Positions 1-7,885 of a DNA stretch of 64,000 nucleotides are shown here, piece by piece. Origin of the DNA: Alkalimonas delamerensis (lineage in GTDB: Bacteria; Pseudomonadota; Gammaproteobacteria; Enterobacterales; Alteromonadaceae). Numbering within the stretch: the first letter of the stretch is position 1; every line of letters begins with the position of its first letter. The stretch covers positions 186,001 through 250,000 of the forward strand of contig NZ_JAUZVY010000002.1 in the NCBI RefSeq assembly GCF_030717955.1. Reading direction: 5' to 3'. The position numbers were made by a program, and so were the translations under genes. The notes under the pieces were generated by a model. The model ran no database searches, was not told the origin of the DNA, and worked only from the letters and a program-made list of their open reading frames with translations.

Positions 1-504
1 GGTGACGCCGAAGTTGCCAAGACCGGCATTGATGCCCAGCGCCAGGCCTTGTTTTTTCTTCGGATAGAAAAAACTGATGTTGGACATCGAAGCGGCAAAG
101 TTACCACCACCAATCCCCGACAGTAAGGCCATCAGTTGGAACACCCAAAACGGCGTATTTGGATCTTGCAGAGCGACTCCGGTGCCAAATGCCGGGATCA
201 TCAGCAAACTGGTTGTTAAGAAAATGGTGTAGCGGCCACCGCAAAGCCGGACAAAGAAACTGGCCGGAATACGGAGGGTTGCGCCACTCAGGCCAGCAAT
301 GGCGGCCAGGGTAAAGAGCTCTGGTGCCGAATAGGGAAACCCTAAATTGAGCATCTGCACACTGATAATGCTCCACATCATCCAGACCGCAAAGCCACAC
401 AACAAGCTTGGGACCGAAATCCAAAGGTTGCGGGTGGCAATGCGGTTGCCTTCTTGCTGCCAGAAGCTATCGTTTTCCGGCTCCCATCGTTTTAGATCAG
501 ACAT
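1..504 (-). CDS. narK: Nitrate/nitrite MFS transporter, NarK family (3' part outside window)
   Basis: The reading frame stays open from an ATG at 504-502 to the window edge, giving 168 residues of the N-terminal half. It begins MSDLKRWEPENDSFW and then shows hydrophobic transmembrane stretches. The segment GGGNFAASMSNISFFYP is the glycine-rich nitrate signature of NarK-type porters, followed by KKKQGLALGINAGLGN. An AGGAG ribosome site lies just upstream (513-517). The protein would move nitrate or nitrite across the inner membrane for anaerobic respiration. It is divergent from narL, and the intergenic region carries NarL-type heptamers. Start and family are clear; whether it is a nitrate importer or a nitrate/nitrite antiporter cannot be told from this half. 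Confidence 0.9.
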   Translation of the reverse strand, partial: MSDLKRWEPENDSFWQQEGNRIATRNLWISVPSLLCGFAVWMMWSIISVQMLNLGFPYSAPELFTLAAIAGLSGATLRIPASFFVRLCGGRYTIFLTTSLLMIPAFGTGVALQDPNTPFWVFQLMALLSGIGGGNFAASMSNISFFYPKKKQGLALGINAGLGNFGVT

Positions 505-601
505 AGTCAGACTCCTGTTTGCTGATGCGCTAACTATGCGTGCAGCTGGCTCGCACGACAATGCAACTCAGGGGTTAGCTCCTTTGTGCCATCAACTATC
601 C

Positions 602-622
602 ATGGGTACCTACAAAGAGGTA
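602..622 (-). promoter_or_regulatory. Two NarL/NarP heptamers upstream of narK
   Basis: On the minus strand, TACCCAT (608-602) and TACCTCT (622-616) both match the NarL heptamer consensus TACYYMT with no mismatch. They are direct repeats 14 bases apart, about 100 bases upstream of the narK start and 190 from narL. Short motifs like this can occur by chance, but two exact matches beside narK and narL make regulation likely. Confidence 0.5.
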
Positions 623-735
623 GCTGCTGCTGCGTCATATAAATTTAATGTCTAAAATCATTTATTTAGATATGGCTGTATTGGGCCTGTTGTTGCAGCT
701 ATGACCTTGTTACTTTTACGTGAATGCACCAAACT

Positions 736-749
736 ATGACCTGAATCAA
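736..749 (+). promoter_or_regulatory. FNR-like box of the narL-moeA promoter
   Basis: ATGAC-N4-ATCAA matches 8 of the 10 conserved bases of the FNR box (TTGAT-N4-ATCAA). A possible -10 element GCTAAT lies at 772-777. That puts the box centre about 41.5 bases upstream of the expected start of transcription, the spacing of class II FNR activation. The site is inferred from sequence alone. Confidence 0.45.
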
Positions 750-807
750 AGAATCACAGCCAGGGATCGCGGCTAATAGCCAAAACCAGCGAGCTAAGGA
801 GTTCCTT

Positions 808-1461
808 ATGAGTGTTGAAGCAGCCAGCGTGATGCTGATTGACGACCATCCTTTATTGCGCAAAGGCTTAAAGCAATTGTTGTCCTTTGAGGACGATTTA
901 GCCGTGGTGGCTGAAGCCAGCAGTGGTAAAGAAGCCATCCCGATAGCGGTAGAGCTGGACCCGGACTTAATCATCCTGGATCTGAACATGCAGGGCATGG
1001 ATGGCCTGGCTACTTTGCAGGCACTTCGTAAAGAAGGGGTGACCTCGCGTATTGTGATGCTGACGGTATCGGATGCCGATGAAGATGTGGTGCAGGCCAT
1101 TACGCTGGGGGCTGATGGTTACCTGTTAAAAGACATGGAGCCGGAGCAATTGTTAGAGCAAATTCGCCGGGCTGTGACCGGTAAAATGGTATTGAGTGAA
1201 TCGGTTGCCGCGGTGCTGGCGACGGCACTGCGAAAACCCGGCCCTAAACCCAATGCCGAGCTCAACAGCCTGACCAACCGCGAGTACGAAATTCTCAGCT
1301 TGATTGCCAAAGGCATGAGCAACAAAGTGATTGCCCGTGAACTGGACATCTCCGATGGCACCGTCAAGGTGCATGTTAAGCATCTGCTGAAAAAGCTGGG
1401 GCTGCGCTCACGGGTGGAAGCTGCGGTCTGGATGGTCAATCAGCAAGGAGCCAAAGCATGA
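808..1461 (+). CDS. narL: Nitrate/nitrite response regulator NarL
   Basis: This is a 217-residue response regulator of the NarL/FixJ class. The receiver has the acidic pair D12-D13, phospho-acceptor D58 in LIILDLNMQGMDG and K108 in GYLLKDMEPE. The LuxR-type HTH covers roughly residues 150-205 (LTNREYEILSLIAKG, then GTVKVHVKHLLKKL). Length and both motifs agree closely with enterobacterial NarL, including the diagnostic YLLKDMEPE. ATG 808 follows a TAAGGAG ribosome site. It should bind TACYYMT heptamers when phosphorylated by a NarX/NarQ sensor; no such kinase gene is next to it here. It overlaps moeA by four bases (ATGA) and is divergent from narK. Confidence 0.92.
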   Translation: MSVEAASVMLIDDHPLLRKGLKQLLSFEDDLAVVAEASSGKEAIPIAVELDPDLIILDLNMQGMDGLATLQALRKEGVTSRIVMLTVSDADEDVVQAITLGADGYLLKDMEPEQLLEQIRRAVTGKMVLSESVAAVLATALRKPGPKPNAELNSLTNREYEILSLIAKGMSNKVIARELDISDGTVKVHVKHLLKKLGLRSRVEAAVWMVNQQGAKA

Positions 1462-2669
1462 GCATGATGCCGGTGCAGGATGCCATTGATGCCATGCTCA
1501 GCCAGGTGATGCCGCTGCATGCCACCGAGGCTGTCGGCTTAACCCAGGCATTGGATAGGGTACTGGCGCAGGATGTTCGGGCTGAGATCACGGTGCCAGC
1601 CTTTGATAACTCGGCGATGGATGGTTATGCCTTGCGCTCAGCAGAGGCCACAGCGGACCGTCTGCTGCCGTTGGCGGGCACCGCTTTGGCTGGTCACGCC
1701 TTTGAGGGGGTTACTCCTGCCGGGCATTGTGTGCGCATTACCACTGGCGCTGTTCTTCCCGAGGGACTGGACACTGTGGTGATGCAAGAGCAGGTGCAGC
1801 AAACCGAAGCCGGCATTCGGTTGTTGCATGCTCCTAAAACGGGTGAGCATGTGCGGCGGGCCGGTGAAGACATTGCCCCAGGCCAGCTGTTGTTGGCAAA
1901 AGGGCATCGCCTCAGCGCGGTGGACATTGGGTTGTTGGCCTCGATTGGCCTGGCGGAAATTGCGGTGCTGCGCCGGCTGAAAGTGGCGGTTTTTTCCACA
2001 GGCGACGAGCTGGTCGCGCCGGGGCAGTCGTTGCCGGCGGGGCATTTGTACGATAGCAACCGCTATGTGCTGCAGGCGATGTTGCAGCGTTTAGGAGTGG
2101 CGGTGCTGGATTTAGGTTTGCTGCCGGACAAGCCCGAGGCCATTCGGCAGGCGATTTTGCGCGCCAGTGATGAAGCCGATGTGCTGATCACCAGTGCCGG
2201 GGTGTCGGTGGGCGAAGCCGATTACACCCGTCAACTGTTGTCTGAGCTGGGCGATATTGGCTTTTGGAAGGTGGCAATGAAGCCAGGCAAGCCTTTCGCC
2301 TTTGGTTCTTTGGGCTCTTGCTGGTTTTTTGGCTTGCCCGGCAATCCGGTGGCCACGGCAGCCACCATGGATCTGCTGGTGCAACCGGTACTGCGCCGTT
2401 TGGCCGGTGAAAAGCGGCCGCAGCCTGAAAGCTTGCAGGCCATCGCTACCGAGCCTTTGAAAAAGTCCCCCGGCAGAGCCGATTTTCAGCGCGGTTATTA
2501 CCAGCAACAGAATGGGCAGTTGCAGGTGCAGGCCGTCGGCAAGCAAAGCTCGGCCGTGCTCAGTGGTGCCGCTAAAGCCAATTGCTACATTGCGCTGGAG
2601 CAAGAGCGGGGCCAGGTCGCAGCCGGCGAGTCGGTGCAAATCCTGCCGTTTTATCAATTGCTGCGTTAG
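1458..2669 (+). CDS. moeA: Molybdopterin molybdotransferase MoeA
   Basis: MoeA inserts molybdate into adenylylated molybdopterin, the last common step of Mo cofactor synthesis. The 403-residue length is normal. Seen in order: AMDGYALRSAE near residue 55, STGDELVAPG near 180, the MoCF-binding stretch TSAGVSVGEADYTRQL near 245, and KPGKPFAFG followed by GLPGNPVATAATMDLL. ATG 1458 overlaps the narL stop (ATGA) and has AAGGAG seven bases upstream, inside narL. Pairing with narL links cofactor supply to nitrate respiration. The other Mo cofactor genes lie at 13.8-19.9 kb. Confidence 0.94.
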   Translation: MSMMPVQDAIDAMLSQVMPLHATEAVGLTQALDRVLAQDVRAEITVPAFDNSAMDGYALRSAEATADRLLPLAGTALAGHAFEGVTPAGHCVRITTGAVLPEGLDTVVMQEQVQQTEAGIRLLHAPKTGEHVRRAGEDIAPGQLLLAKGHRLSAVDIGLLASIGLAEIAVLRRLKVAVFSTGDELVAPGQSLPAGHLYDSNRYVLQAMLQRLGVAVLDLGLLPDKPEAIRQAILRASDEADVLITSAGVSVGEADYTRQLLSELGDIGFWKVAMKPGKPFAFGSLGSCWFFGLPGNPVATAATMDLLVQPVLRRLAGEKRPQPESLQAIATEPLKKSPGRADFQRGYYQQQNGQLQVQAVGKQSSAVLSGAAKANCYIALEQERGQVAAGESVQILPFYQLLR

Positions 2670-2685
2670 TCGCCGCCGTTGAGCA

Positions 2686-2708
2686 GGGGGTAGCTGACAA
2701 CTACCCCT
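2686..2708. terminator. Hairpin after moeA
   Basis: GGGGTAG (2687-2693) and CTACCCC (2701-2707) form a perfect 7-base stem with a short loop, 18 bases after the moeA stop. Only a weak pyrimidine tract follows, so termination would be inefficient. The right arm TACCCCT (2702-2708) also matches the NarL heptamer and the left arm is one base off, so the same sequence could be a NarL operator for the downstream gene. Confidence 0.4.
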
Positions 2709-2735
2709 TCTGCGCTTAAAGCGAGCAACCCTTCC

Positions 2736-2749
2736 TTGATCGTGATCAA
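2736..2749 (+). promoter_or_regulatory. Perfect FNR box upstream of the TPP decarboxylase gene
   Basis: TTGATCGTGATCAA matches the FNR consensus TTGAT-N4-ATCAA at all ten conserved positions. A weak -10 (GACTAA, 2774-2779) would place transcription start near 2785 and the box centre at about -42, the class II activator position. Oxygen-limited expression of the following gene is inferred. Confidence 0.7.
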
Positions 2750-2806
2750 GCCAGTGTCACCCCTTTACTCCGAGACTAAGTGCAAAGCTTAACTTTGGAG
2801 ATGACG

Positions 2807-4420
2807 ATGAATTTAGTGGATGCACTGCTGTGTGAACTCAAAGATATGGGCGTGCAGCACCTGTATGGGATCCCCGGCGATTTTGTACTGCCGCTGTTTG
2901 AGCAGTTGCAGCAGAAAAATCAGCTGCCCCTGGTGTATTTAAGCCATGAACCGGCGGCGGTGTTCGCCGCCGATGCAGCGGCCCGGATCAGCAACCGCCC
3001 TGCGGCGGTGATCCTGACCTACGGCGCCGGCGCATTGAATGCGGTGAATGCCGTGGCTCAAGCCTATGTCGAGCATGTGCCGCTGCTGGTGATTGCCGGC
3101 TATCCGGCCAAAGCGGAGAAAGAGCGCCAGCTGCTGATCCATCATCAGGCCAGGCGTTTTGACTCGCAAAAGAAAATCTTTGAAGAGATCACCGCCTGCC
3201 AGGTACGGCTGGACGATCCGGCCACCGCCTGGCAGCAGTTGCAGCATGCCTGCCGTCTTTGTCAGCAGGAATCTTTGCCGGTGCTGATTGAATGGCCCCG
3301 TGATGCAGCCAACTTTCCGGTAGCTGAGCGTCCCAGGTTGCCGAGGCGCAAGGTAGATGAAGCCCAGCTGGAATTGGCGGCGCAAGCCATGCAGCAGCGC
3401 TTGGCTGCAGCAAAGAAGCCAGTGCTGTTGGTGGATGTTGATGTGCGGCGTTTTGCCGCGGTCGAGCAAGTCGAGCAATTGGCCCAAAGCTGCCAAATTC
3501 CCATTCTGACCACCTTGCTTGGCCGGGCTGCGGTTGATCAGACGCATCCATATTACCGTGGCATTTTCCTGGATCAGGCAGACAGCGAAAGTTTTGCCCT
3601 GATTGAGCAGGCCGATTTAATCATTCAGCTGGGTGTCTTGCCAACCGACAGCAATTTTGCCGCCCATCAGCACCTGTTTCAGGCCGACAGGGTGCTTGAC
3701 GTGCAGCAGCAGGGCTGTCGCATTGGCGAGCAGTTCTACGTTGGTTTTGGTATCCGCGATTTGCTGATAGCCCTCTCTGCTATGAAGTTGCCGGTCTTTA
3801 ACCTGAGTACAAAGGTAGCTCGGTCGTTGGATGTGCCAGCAGAGCCGGACGCGAGCAAAGCATTGGATCCCATTCGCTTAATGCAGTGCCTGCACCGGGA
3901 ACTGTCGGCGCAGCCGGCGACCCTGCCGATGGTGGCCGATATCGGCGACTGTTTGTTTGCCTCGTTGCAGGCTGCACCCAGCTTGCTGCTGGCACCGGCT
4001 TTTTATGCCTCGATGGGCTATGCAGTACCGGCTGCCATAGGTGTGCAGTTAACCAGCGGTCTTCGGCCGGTGGTCCTGGTGGGGGATGGTGCTTTTCGCA
4101 TGACTGGGCTTGAGCTCGGGCATTGCCAGCGCTATGGCGTGAGTCCCATTGTGGTGCTTTTTAACAACAGCAATTGGGAGATGATCAAAGCCTTTGCACC
4201 TAAGCTGGACTGCGCCAACCTTGGTCAGTGGCATTATGCCGAGCTGGCCGAGGCCATGGGCATGCTGGGACTGGTTGCCGACGATGAAGCAAGCCTGAGT
4301 CAGGCTATCCGGCTGGCGCTGGCCAGGCCCGAACAGCCGGTGCTGATCGAGGCGCGTTACCAGGCGGGCCAGCAAAGCCAGCAATTGAGCCGTTTTGCCC
4401 GGCGGTTTTTGGGCTGCTAG
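2807..4420 (+). CDS. Thiamine-diphosphate-dependent 2-keto acid decarboxylase, indolepyruvate/phenylpyruvate type
   Basis: The protein is 537 residues with the three-domain pyruvate-decarboxylase fold. The N-terminal pyrimidine-binding domain has IPGDFVLPLF and the conserved Glu near residue 48 (SHEPAAVFAADAAAR), followed by TYGAGALNAVNA. The C-terminal diphosphate-binding motif starts GDG near residue 426 and ends at NN in VVLFNNSNWEM. This pattern fits indolepyruvate or phenylpyruvate decarboxylases better than acetolactate synthase. The frame is open from GTG 2780, but ATG 2807 is preferred because TTTGGAG lies six bases upstream of it. A perfect FNR box implies anaerobic expression, perhaps disposing of amino-acid-derived keto acids. 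Substrate is not certain. Confidence 0.8.
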   Translation: MNLVDALLCELKDMGVQHLYGIPGDFVLPLFEQLQQKNQLPLVYLSHEPAAVFAADAAARISNRPAAVILTYGAGALNAVNAVAQAYVEHVPLLVIAGYPAKAEKERQLLIHHQARRFDSQKKIFEEITACQVRLDDPATAWQQLQHACRLCQQESLPVLIEWPRDAANFPVAERPRLPRRKVDEAQLELAAQAMQQRLAAAKKPVLLVDVDVRRFAAVEQVEQLAQSCQIPILTTLLGRAAVDQTHPYYRGIFLDQADSESFALIEQADLIIQLGVLPTDSNFAAHQHLFQADRVLDVQQQGCRIGEQFYVGFGIRDLLIALSAMKLPVFNLSTKVARSLDVPAEPDASKALDPIRLMQCLHRELSAQPATLPMVADIGDCLFASLQAAPSLLLAPAFYASMGYAVPAAIGVQLTSGLRPVVLVGDGAFRMTGLELGHCQRYGVSPIVVLFNNSNWEMIKAFAPKLDCANLGQWHYAELAEAMGMLGLVADDEASLSQAIRLALARPEQPVLIEARYQAGQQSQQLSRFARRFLGC

Positions 4421-4528
4421 CCCAGTAGCTTGGTCGCAGTGCTGGCACCATTGGCAGCAGTCTGGTTGCAGGAATAGCCAGGGCTTATCATACTTATCGT
4501 CATGTTCACTCATCACAGGTTGACGGTT

Positions 4529-5887
4529 ATGCGATGGCTTTCTGGTGTTTTGCTTGGCGCTTTGTTGTTGGTTGCAGGCTGGCAATTGCAGGCGGAATCA
4601 GCTCAGCACAGCGTAATTGTGTTTGATCAGGTGCAGGTGCTGCCGATGGACTCGGCAGAGCTACTGTCCAATCAGCGGGTACTGGTGCAAGGCGATCGCA
4701 TTGTGGCGGTGGCACCGGCGGCGGAGCTGGCGATCCCAGAGGGCGCCAAAGTGATTGATGGTCGGGGGCGTTATTTGCTGCCCGGTCTTGCCGAAATGCA
4801 TGGCCATGTACCGCCGATGGTGGATTTTAGTGGCATGCCGGCCCGCTACCTGGATGATGTGCTCAAGCTCTATCTGGCCGGTGGTGTCACTACCGTACGA
4901 GGCATGCTGGGCCATGAGCACCAATTGCGGTTAAAAGACGACATTGCCAGTGGCAAACGGCTGGGGCCAACTTTGTATCTGGCCGGTCCCAGTTTCAATC
5001 AGCATACCGTGACTTCTCCAGAGCAAGCCCGAGAGCGTGTGCGCCAGCACAAAAGCGAGGGCTGGGACTTGCTTAAAATTCACCCGGGTTTAAGCCTGGC
5101 GCAGTATCAGGCCATCGCCGCTGAAGCCAAACAACAAGGCATCGATTTTGCGGGCCATGTACCGGCAGCTGTCGGAGTAGAGCAAGCCATTCAGCTAGGC
5201 AGCCGCACCATTGATCACCTGGATGGCTACATGGCAGCCTTGGGTGGTTTTGACCGCGAGCTTAGTCAGGATGACATGGCCGGCTTGGTTGCCCTGACCA
5301 AAGCGCACGGGGTAGCCGTGGTGCCGACCCAGGCGCTGTGGGAAACCATTATTGGTGCTGCCGATAGGGAGGCGCTGGAAAGTTTTGAGGAGCTGAAATA
5401 CATGCCGGCCCGGGTGCTAAGCGGTTGGCGGCGTTATCTGGACTCGGCTTCCGGCGCTTACTATACCGGTGAAACGGCTGCCATCCACGCAGCAAATCGC
5501 CAGCGGCTACTCAGTGCCTTGTATCAGGCTGGGGTCACTATTTTGATGGGTACCGATGCACCGCAGCTATACAGTGTGCCAGGGCTATCGCTGCGTCGTG
5601 AACTGCCGTTGATGGCGGCGGCTGGCATGAGCCATTACGATATCCTCCGCAGCGGTACCGTATTGGTGGGCGAGTATTTTGGCGATCAGGATACCTTTGG
5701 TTTGGTAAAAGCCGGTCACCGGGCCGATTTGCTGCTGGTAGACAGCAATCCTTTGGATGATCTCTCCGGGCTCTATCATCCGGCCGGCGTCATGGTGCGG
5801 GGCCAGTGGCTTAGTCGACAGGCGCTGGACGCCATGCTGGACGAGATTGCCACAGCCCGGCAACAAGAAAACCAGGAGCGCGGCTGA
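4529..5887 (+). CDS. Secreted metal-dependent amidohydrolase
   Basis: This is a 452-residue amidohydrolase-superfamily protein. The N-terminus (MRWLSGVLLGALLLVAGWQL, then QAESA) is a typical signal peptide, so it is probably periplasmic. Metal-site motifs in order: HGH near residues 91-93 (LAEMHGHVP), LLKIHPG with the usual bridging Lys, GHVPAAVG, TIDHLDGY and GTDAPQL. This is the imidazolonepropionase/prolidase-like subtype. ATG 4502 is also in frame, but the signal peptide starts naturally at 4529. Its stop overlaps the next start (TGATG), so the two genes are coupled. The substrate, possibly a dipeptide or cyclic amide, cannot be named. Confidence 0.75.
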   Translation: MRWLSGVLLGALLLVAGWQLQAESAQHSVIVFDQVQVLPMDSAELLSNQRVLVQGDRIVAVAPAAELAIPEGAKVIDGRGRYLLPGLAEMHGHVPPMVDFSGMPARYLDDVLKLYLAGGVTTVRGMLGHEHQLRLKDDIASGKRLGPTLYLAGPSFNQHTVTSPEQARERVRQHKSEGWDLLKIHPGLSLAQYQAIAAEAKQQGIDFAGHVPAAVGVEQAIQLGSRTIDHLDGYMAALGGFDRELSQDDMAGLVALTKAHGVAVVPTQALWETIIGAADREALESFEELKYMPARVLSGWRRYLDSASGAYYTGETAAIHAANRQRLLSALYQAGVTILMGTDAPQLYSVPGLSLRRELPLMAAAGMSHYDILRSGTVLVGEYFGDQDTFGLVKAGHRADLLLVDSNPLDDLSGLYHPAGVMVRGQWLSRQALDAMLDEIATARQQENQERG

Positions 5888-6396
5888 TGTTGTATTTTGC
5901 CTATGGCTCCAATTTGTCGCTGGCCCGCTTACGCCAACGGGTACCCAGCGCTGAGCGGCTTGGTGTGTACCAATTGGTGGGATATCAGCTGCGATTTCAC
6001 AAAGCCAGTACCGATGGCTCGGCCAAATGCGACGCTTTTTATACCGGCGAGAACAGCCATCGGGTACTCGGAGCCGTCTATAAGATGGATCCAGCCGAGC
6101 GGCCGGTGCTGGATCAGGCAGAAAGCCTGGGCACCGGCTACAACGCCAAACAGGTGTGGGTGCAACACGCCGATGGCCACAGCCTGGAAGCGTTAATCTA
6201 CTACGCTATTCGTATTCGGAATGATGTGATCCCATACGACTGGTACAAACATCATGTGCTGGTGGGGGCGCAAGAAGTGCAACTGCCAGATTACTATGTA
6301 CAGACCATCGAGTCGGTGATGGCCGTGCCAGATCCAGACCGGCATCGTGCCAGCAAGGAATGGGCGGTTCATCGCGGCTCTGCTTCATCTGCATAA
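5887..6396 (+). CDS. Gamma-glutamylcyclotransferase-like (AIG2/GGCT) protein
   Basis: The 169-residue protein starts MLYFAYGSNLSLARL, the YGSN glycine loop that binds the gamma-glutamyl group. The acidic catalytic residue is probably E79 in LDQAESLGTGY. Length and motifs fit the GGCT-like fold, in which gamma-glutamyl amides are cyclised to 5-oxoproline. It overlaps the upstream amidohydrolase by one base, so the pair may act on related peptide or amide substrates (inference). Confidence 0.8.
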   Translation: MLYFAYGSNLSLARLRQRVPSAERLGVYQLVGYQLRFHKASTDGSAKCDAFYTGENSHRVLGAVYKMDPAERPVLDQAESLGTGYNAKQVWVQHADGHSLEALIYYAIRIRNDVIPYDWYKHHVLVGAQEVQLPDYYVQTIESVMAVPDPDRHRASKEWAVHRGSASSA

Positions 6397-6483
6397 CATT
6401 CCGTAACAAAATGCACTGGCGGAGGCTGTGCTTTGCATTATAGTGTGTAAGCACATAGGGCAAGCTCTAATGGAGGAAGAGGC

Positions 6484-6885
6484 ATGCAAGCACAGTGTTT
6501 ATGTGGTTCGGTAAAAATCAGCGCCAAAGCGCACCATCAGGTTAGTGTTTGTCACTGCAGTATGTGTCGTCGCTGGGGCGGCGGCCCCTTGTTTGCTGTG
6601 CACTGTGGCCAAGAAGTTCAATTTGAAGGCCGGGATTTTATCACCGATTATTCGTCTTCCGACTGGGCCAGCCGGGGTTTTTGCCGACAGTGCGGTACCC
6701 ATCTGTACTACCGGTTGCTGGATGCCAACGAATACATTCTGCCTGCCGGCTTGTTTCAGGATGAAGACGGCTTAGCCCTGACCGAGCAAATTTTTATCGA
6801 TCAAAAACCGGCTTTTTACAATTTCCGTGAGCAGACCGAGAACCTGACCGAAGCCGAGGTATTTGCCAAGTATGCGCCATCCTGA
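6484..6885 (+). CDS. GFA/CENP-V domain zinc protein
   Basis: This 133-residue protein has the cysteine pattern of the glutathione-dependent formaldehyde-activating (GFA) fold: C5 and C7 in QCLCGSV, C23, C25 and C28 in VCHCSMCRR, and C67 and C70 in GFCRQCGTHLYY. These bind two zinc ions. ATG 6484 follows a GGAGGAAGAG ribosome site. Most such proteins are annotated as GFA-like without a proven reaction, and that applies here. Confidence 0.8.
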   Translation: MQAQCLCGSVKISAKAHHQVSVCHCSMCRRWGGGPLFAVHCGQEVQFEGRDFITDYSSSDWASRGFCRQCGTHLYYRLLDANEYILPAGLFQDEDGLALTEQIFIDQKPAFYNFREQTENLTEAEVFAKYAPS

Positions 6886-6983
6886 AGTTAAGGCTGGACA
6901 TGTCCCATACCAGAGTTGGTTGTTGTTCTGGTGCATACGAAGCCGCCTGATAAAAGCGGGCCCAAGCAACAAGGAGAGAGATC

Positions 6984-7448
6984 ATGTCGCAGGTTCAAGC
7001 GATACCAGAAGGTTACAGCGGAGCCATTCCGTATCTGACCATTAAAAATGCTGCCGATGCCATCGGCTTCTACCAACAGGCCTTTGGCGCCGAGTTGATC
7101 GTCAAAATGGACATGCCAGGCGGAGGCGTGATGCATGCAGAAATGCGGCTAGGACAAGCGCTGTTTATGCTGAGCGAGCAAAACGATGACTGGGGCACCA
7201 AAAGCCCACCGATGTTGGGTGGTACGCCGGTTGGGGTGATGATTTATGTGCCGGATGTCGATGCCCTGGTGGCCCAGGCTGAAGCGGCTGGCGCTACCAT
7301 CACCAGGCCCCCCTCCAATGAATTCTATGGCGATCGCATGGCTTGCCTGCAAGATCCCTATGGTCATAACTGGATGTTTTCGACCCATGTCGAAGATGTC
7401 TCAGAGCAAGAGCTGATGCAGCGTGCCAAGCAGTTGTATGGGGGCTAA
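6984..7448 (+). CDS. VOC-family (PhnB/glyoxalase-like) protein
   Basis: A 154-residue vicinal-oxygen-chelate protein. It has the paired beta-alpha-beta-beta-beta repeats typical of PhnB-like proteins: IPYLTIKNAADAIGFYQQAFG at the start, then GVMHAEMRLGQALFMLSE, and DRMACLQDPYGHNWMFSTH near the end. The ribosome site is AAGGAGAG. It heads a set of small stress or detoxification genes reading rightward. Substrate is unknown. Confidence 0.8.
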   Translation: MSQVQAIPEGYSGAIPYLTIKNAADAIGFYQQAFGAELIVKMDMPGGGVMHAEMRLGQALFMLSEQNDDWGTKSPPMLGGTPVGVMIYVPDVDALVAQAEAAGATITRPPSNEFYGDRMACLQDPYGHNWMFSTHVEDVSEQELMQRAKQLYGG

Positions 7449-7531
7449 ATCCAGTAAGCCATGTTTGCACATGGCAGTGTGCGGCTGTAGTGCTCAGAAA
7501 TTGCTTGATACATTTAAACAAGGGAGCGGCC

Positions 7532-7852
7532 ATGAGCCCCATCGCAACGACACCGAAAGCACCATATTATGCGGTGATTTTTACCTCAGTACGCACCAAG
7601 GGGGACCAAGACAACTATGCTGCGATGGCTGATAAAATGGTGCAACTTGCTGCCGAACAACCTGGCTTTCTTGGCATCGAGTCGGCCAGGGAGGGCGTTG
7701 GTATTACTGTCTCCTACTGGCAAGACCTGGCATCCATCAAGCAATGGAAAGCAAATACAGAGCACCTGCTCGCCCAAAAGCTCGGTCGCGAGCAGTGGTA
7801 TCGCAGTTTTAAAACCAGAATTGCCAAAGTTGAGCGCGACTATGGGATCTAA
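7532..7852 (+). CDS. Antibiotic biosynthesis monooxygenase (ABM) domain protein
   Basis: The 106-residue protein has a ferredoxin-like ABM fold: AVIFTSVRTKGDQDNYAAM, AAEQPGFLGIESAREG, GITVSYWQDLASIKQWK, and a C-terminal WYRSFKTRIAKVERDYG. Such proteins include quinol monooxygenases and heme-degrading enzymes; the DNYAAMADKMVQLA plus WQDLASIKQWK arrangement is of the uncharacterised YqjZ-like kind. Start 7532 is chosen over 7490 because GGGAG lies six bases upstream of it. Confidence 0.75.
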   Translation: MSPIATTPKAPYYAVIFTSVRTKGDQDNYAAMADKMVQLAAEQPGFLGIESAREGVGITVSYWQDLASIKQWKANTEHLLAQKLGREQWYRSFKTRIAKVERDYGI

Positions 7853-7885
7853 GCAAGTTCAGCAAATGAGGGCTCCCGGAGTGCT

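Larger units (their letters stand above)
505..807. other. narK-narL divergent intergenic region
   Basis: About 300 bases without a gene separate the divergent narK and narL starts. The region holds two NarL-type heptamers near narK, an AT-rich stretch with a 6-base inverted repeat (651-656 and 665-670) containing a one-mismatch IHF-like sequence at 657-669, and an FNR-like box close to narL. The layout suits nitrate- and oxygen-controlled divergent promoters. The IHF assignment is weak. Confidence 0.5.

Noticed and set aside
582..595. FNR box for narK around the ATCAA at 591-595
   Set aside because: The left half CTTTG matches only one of five consensus bases.
2112..2657. Long antisense frame inside moeA
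   Set aside because: It is a shadow of moeA codon use, without motifs or a start signal.
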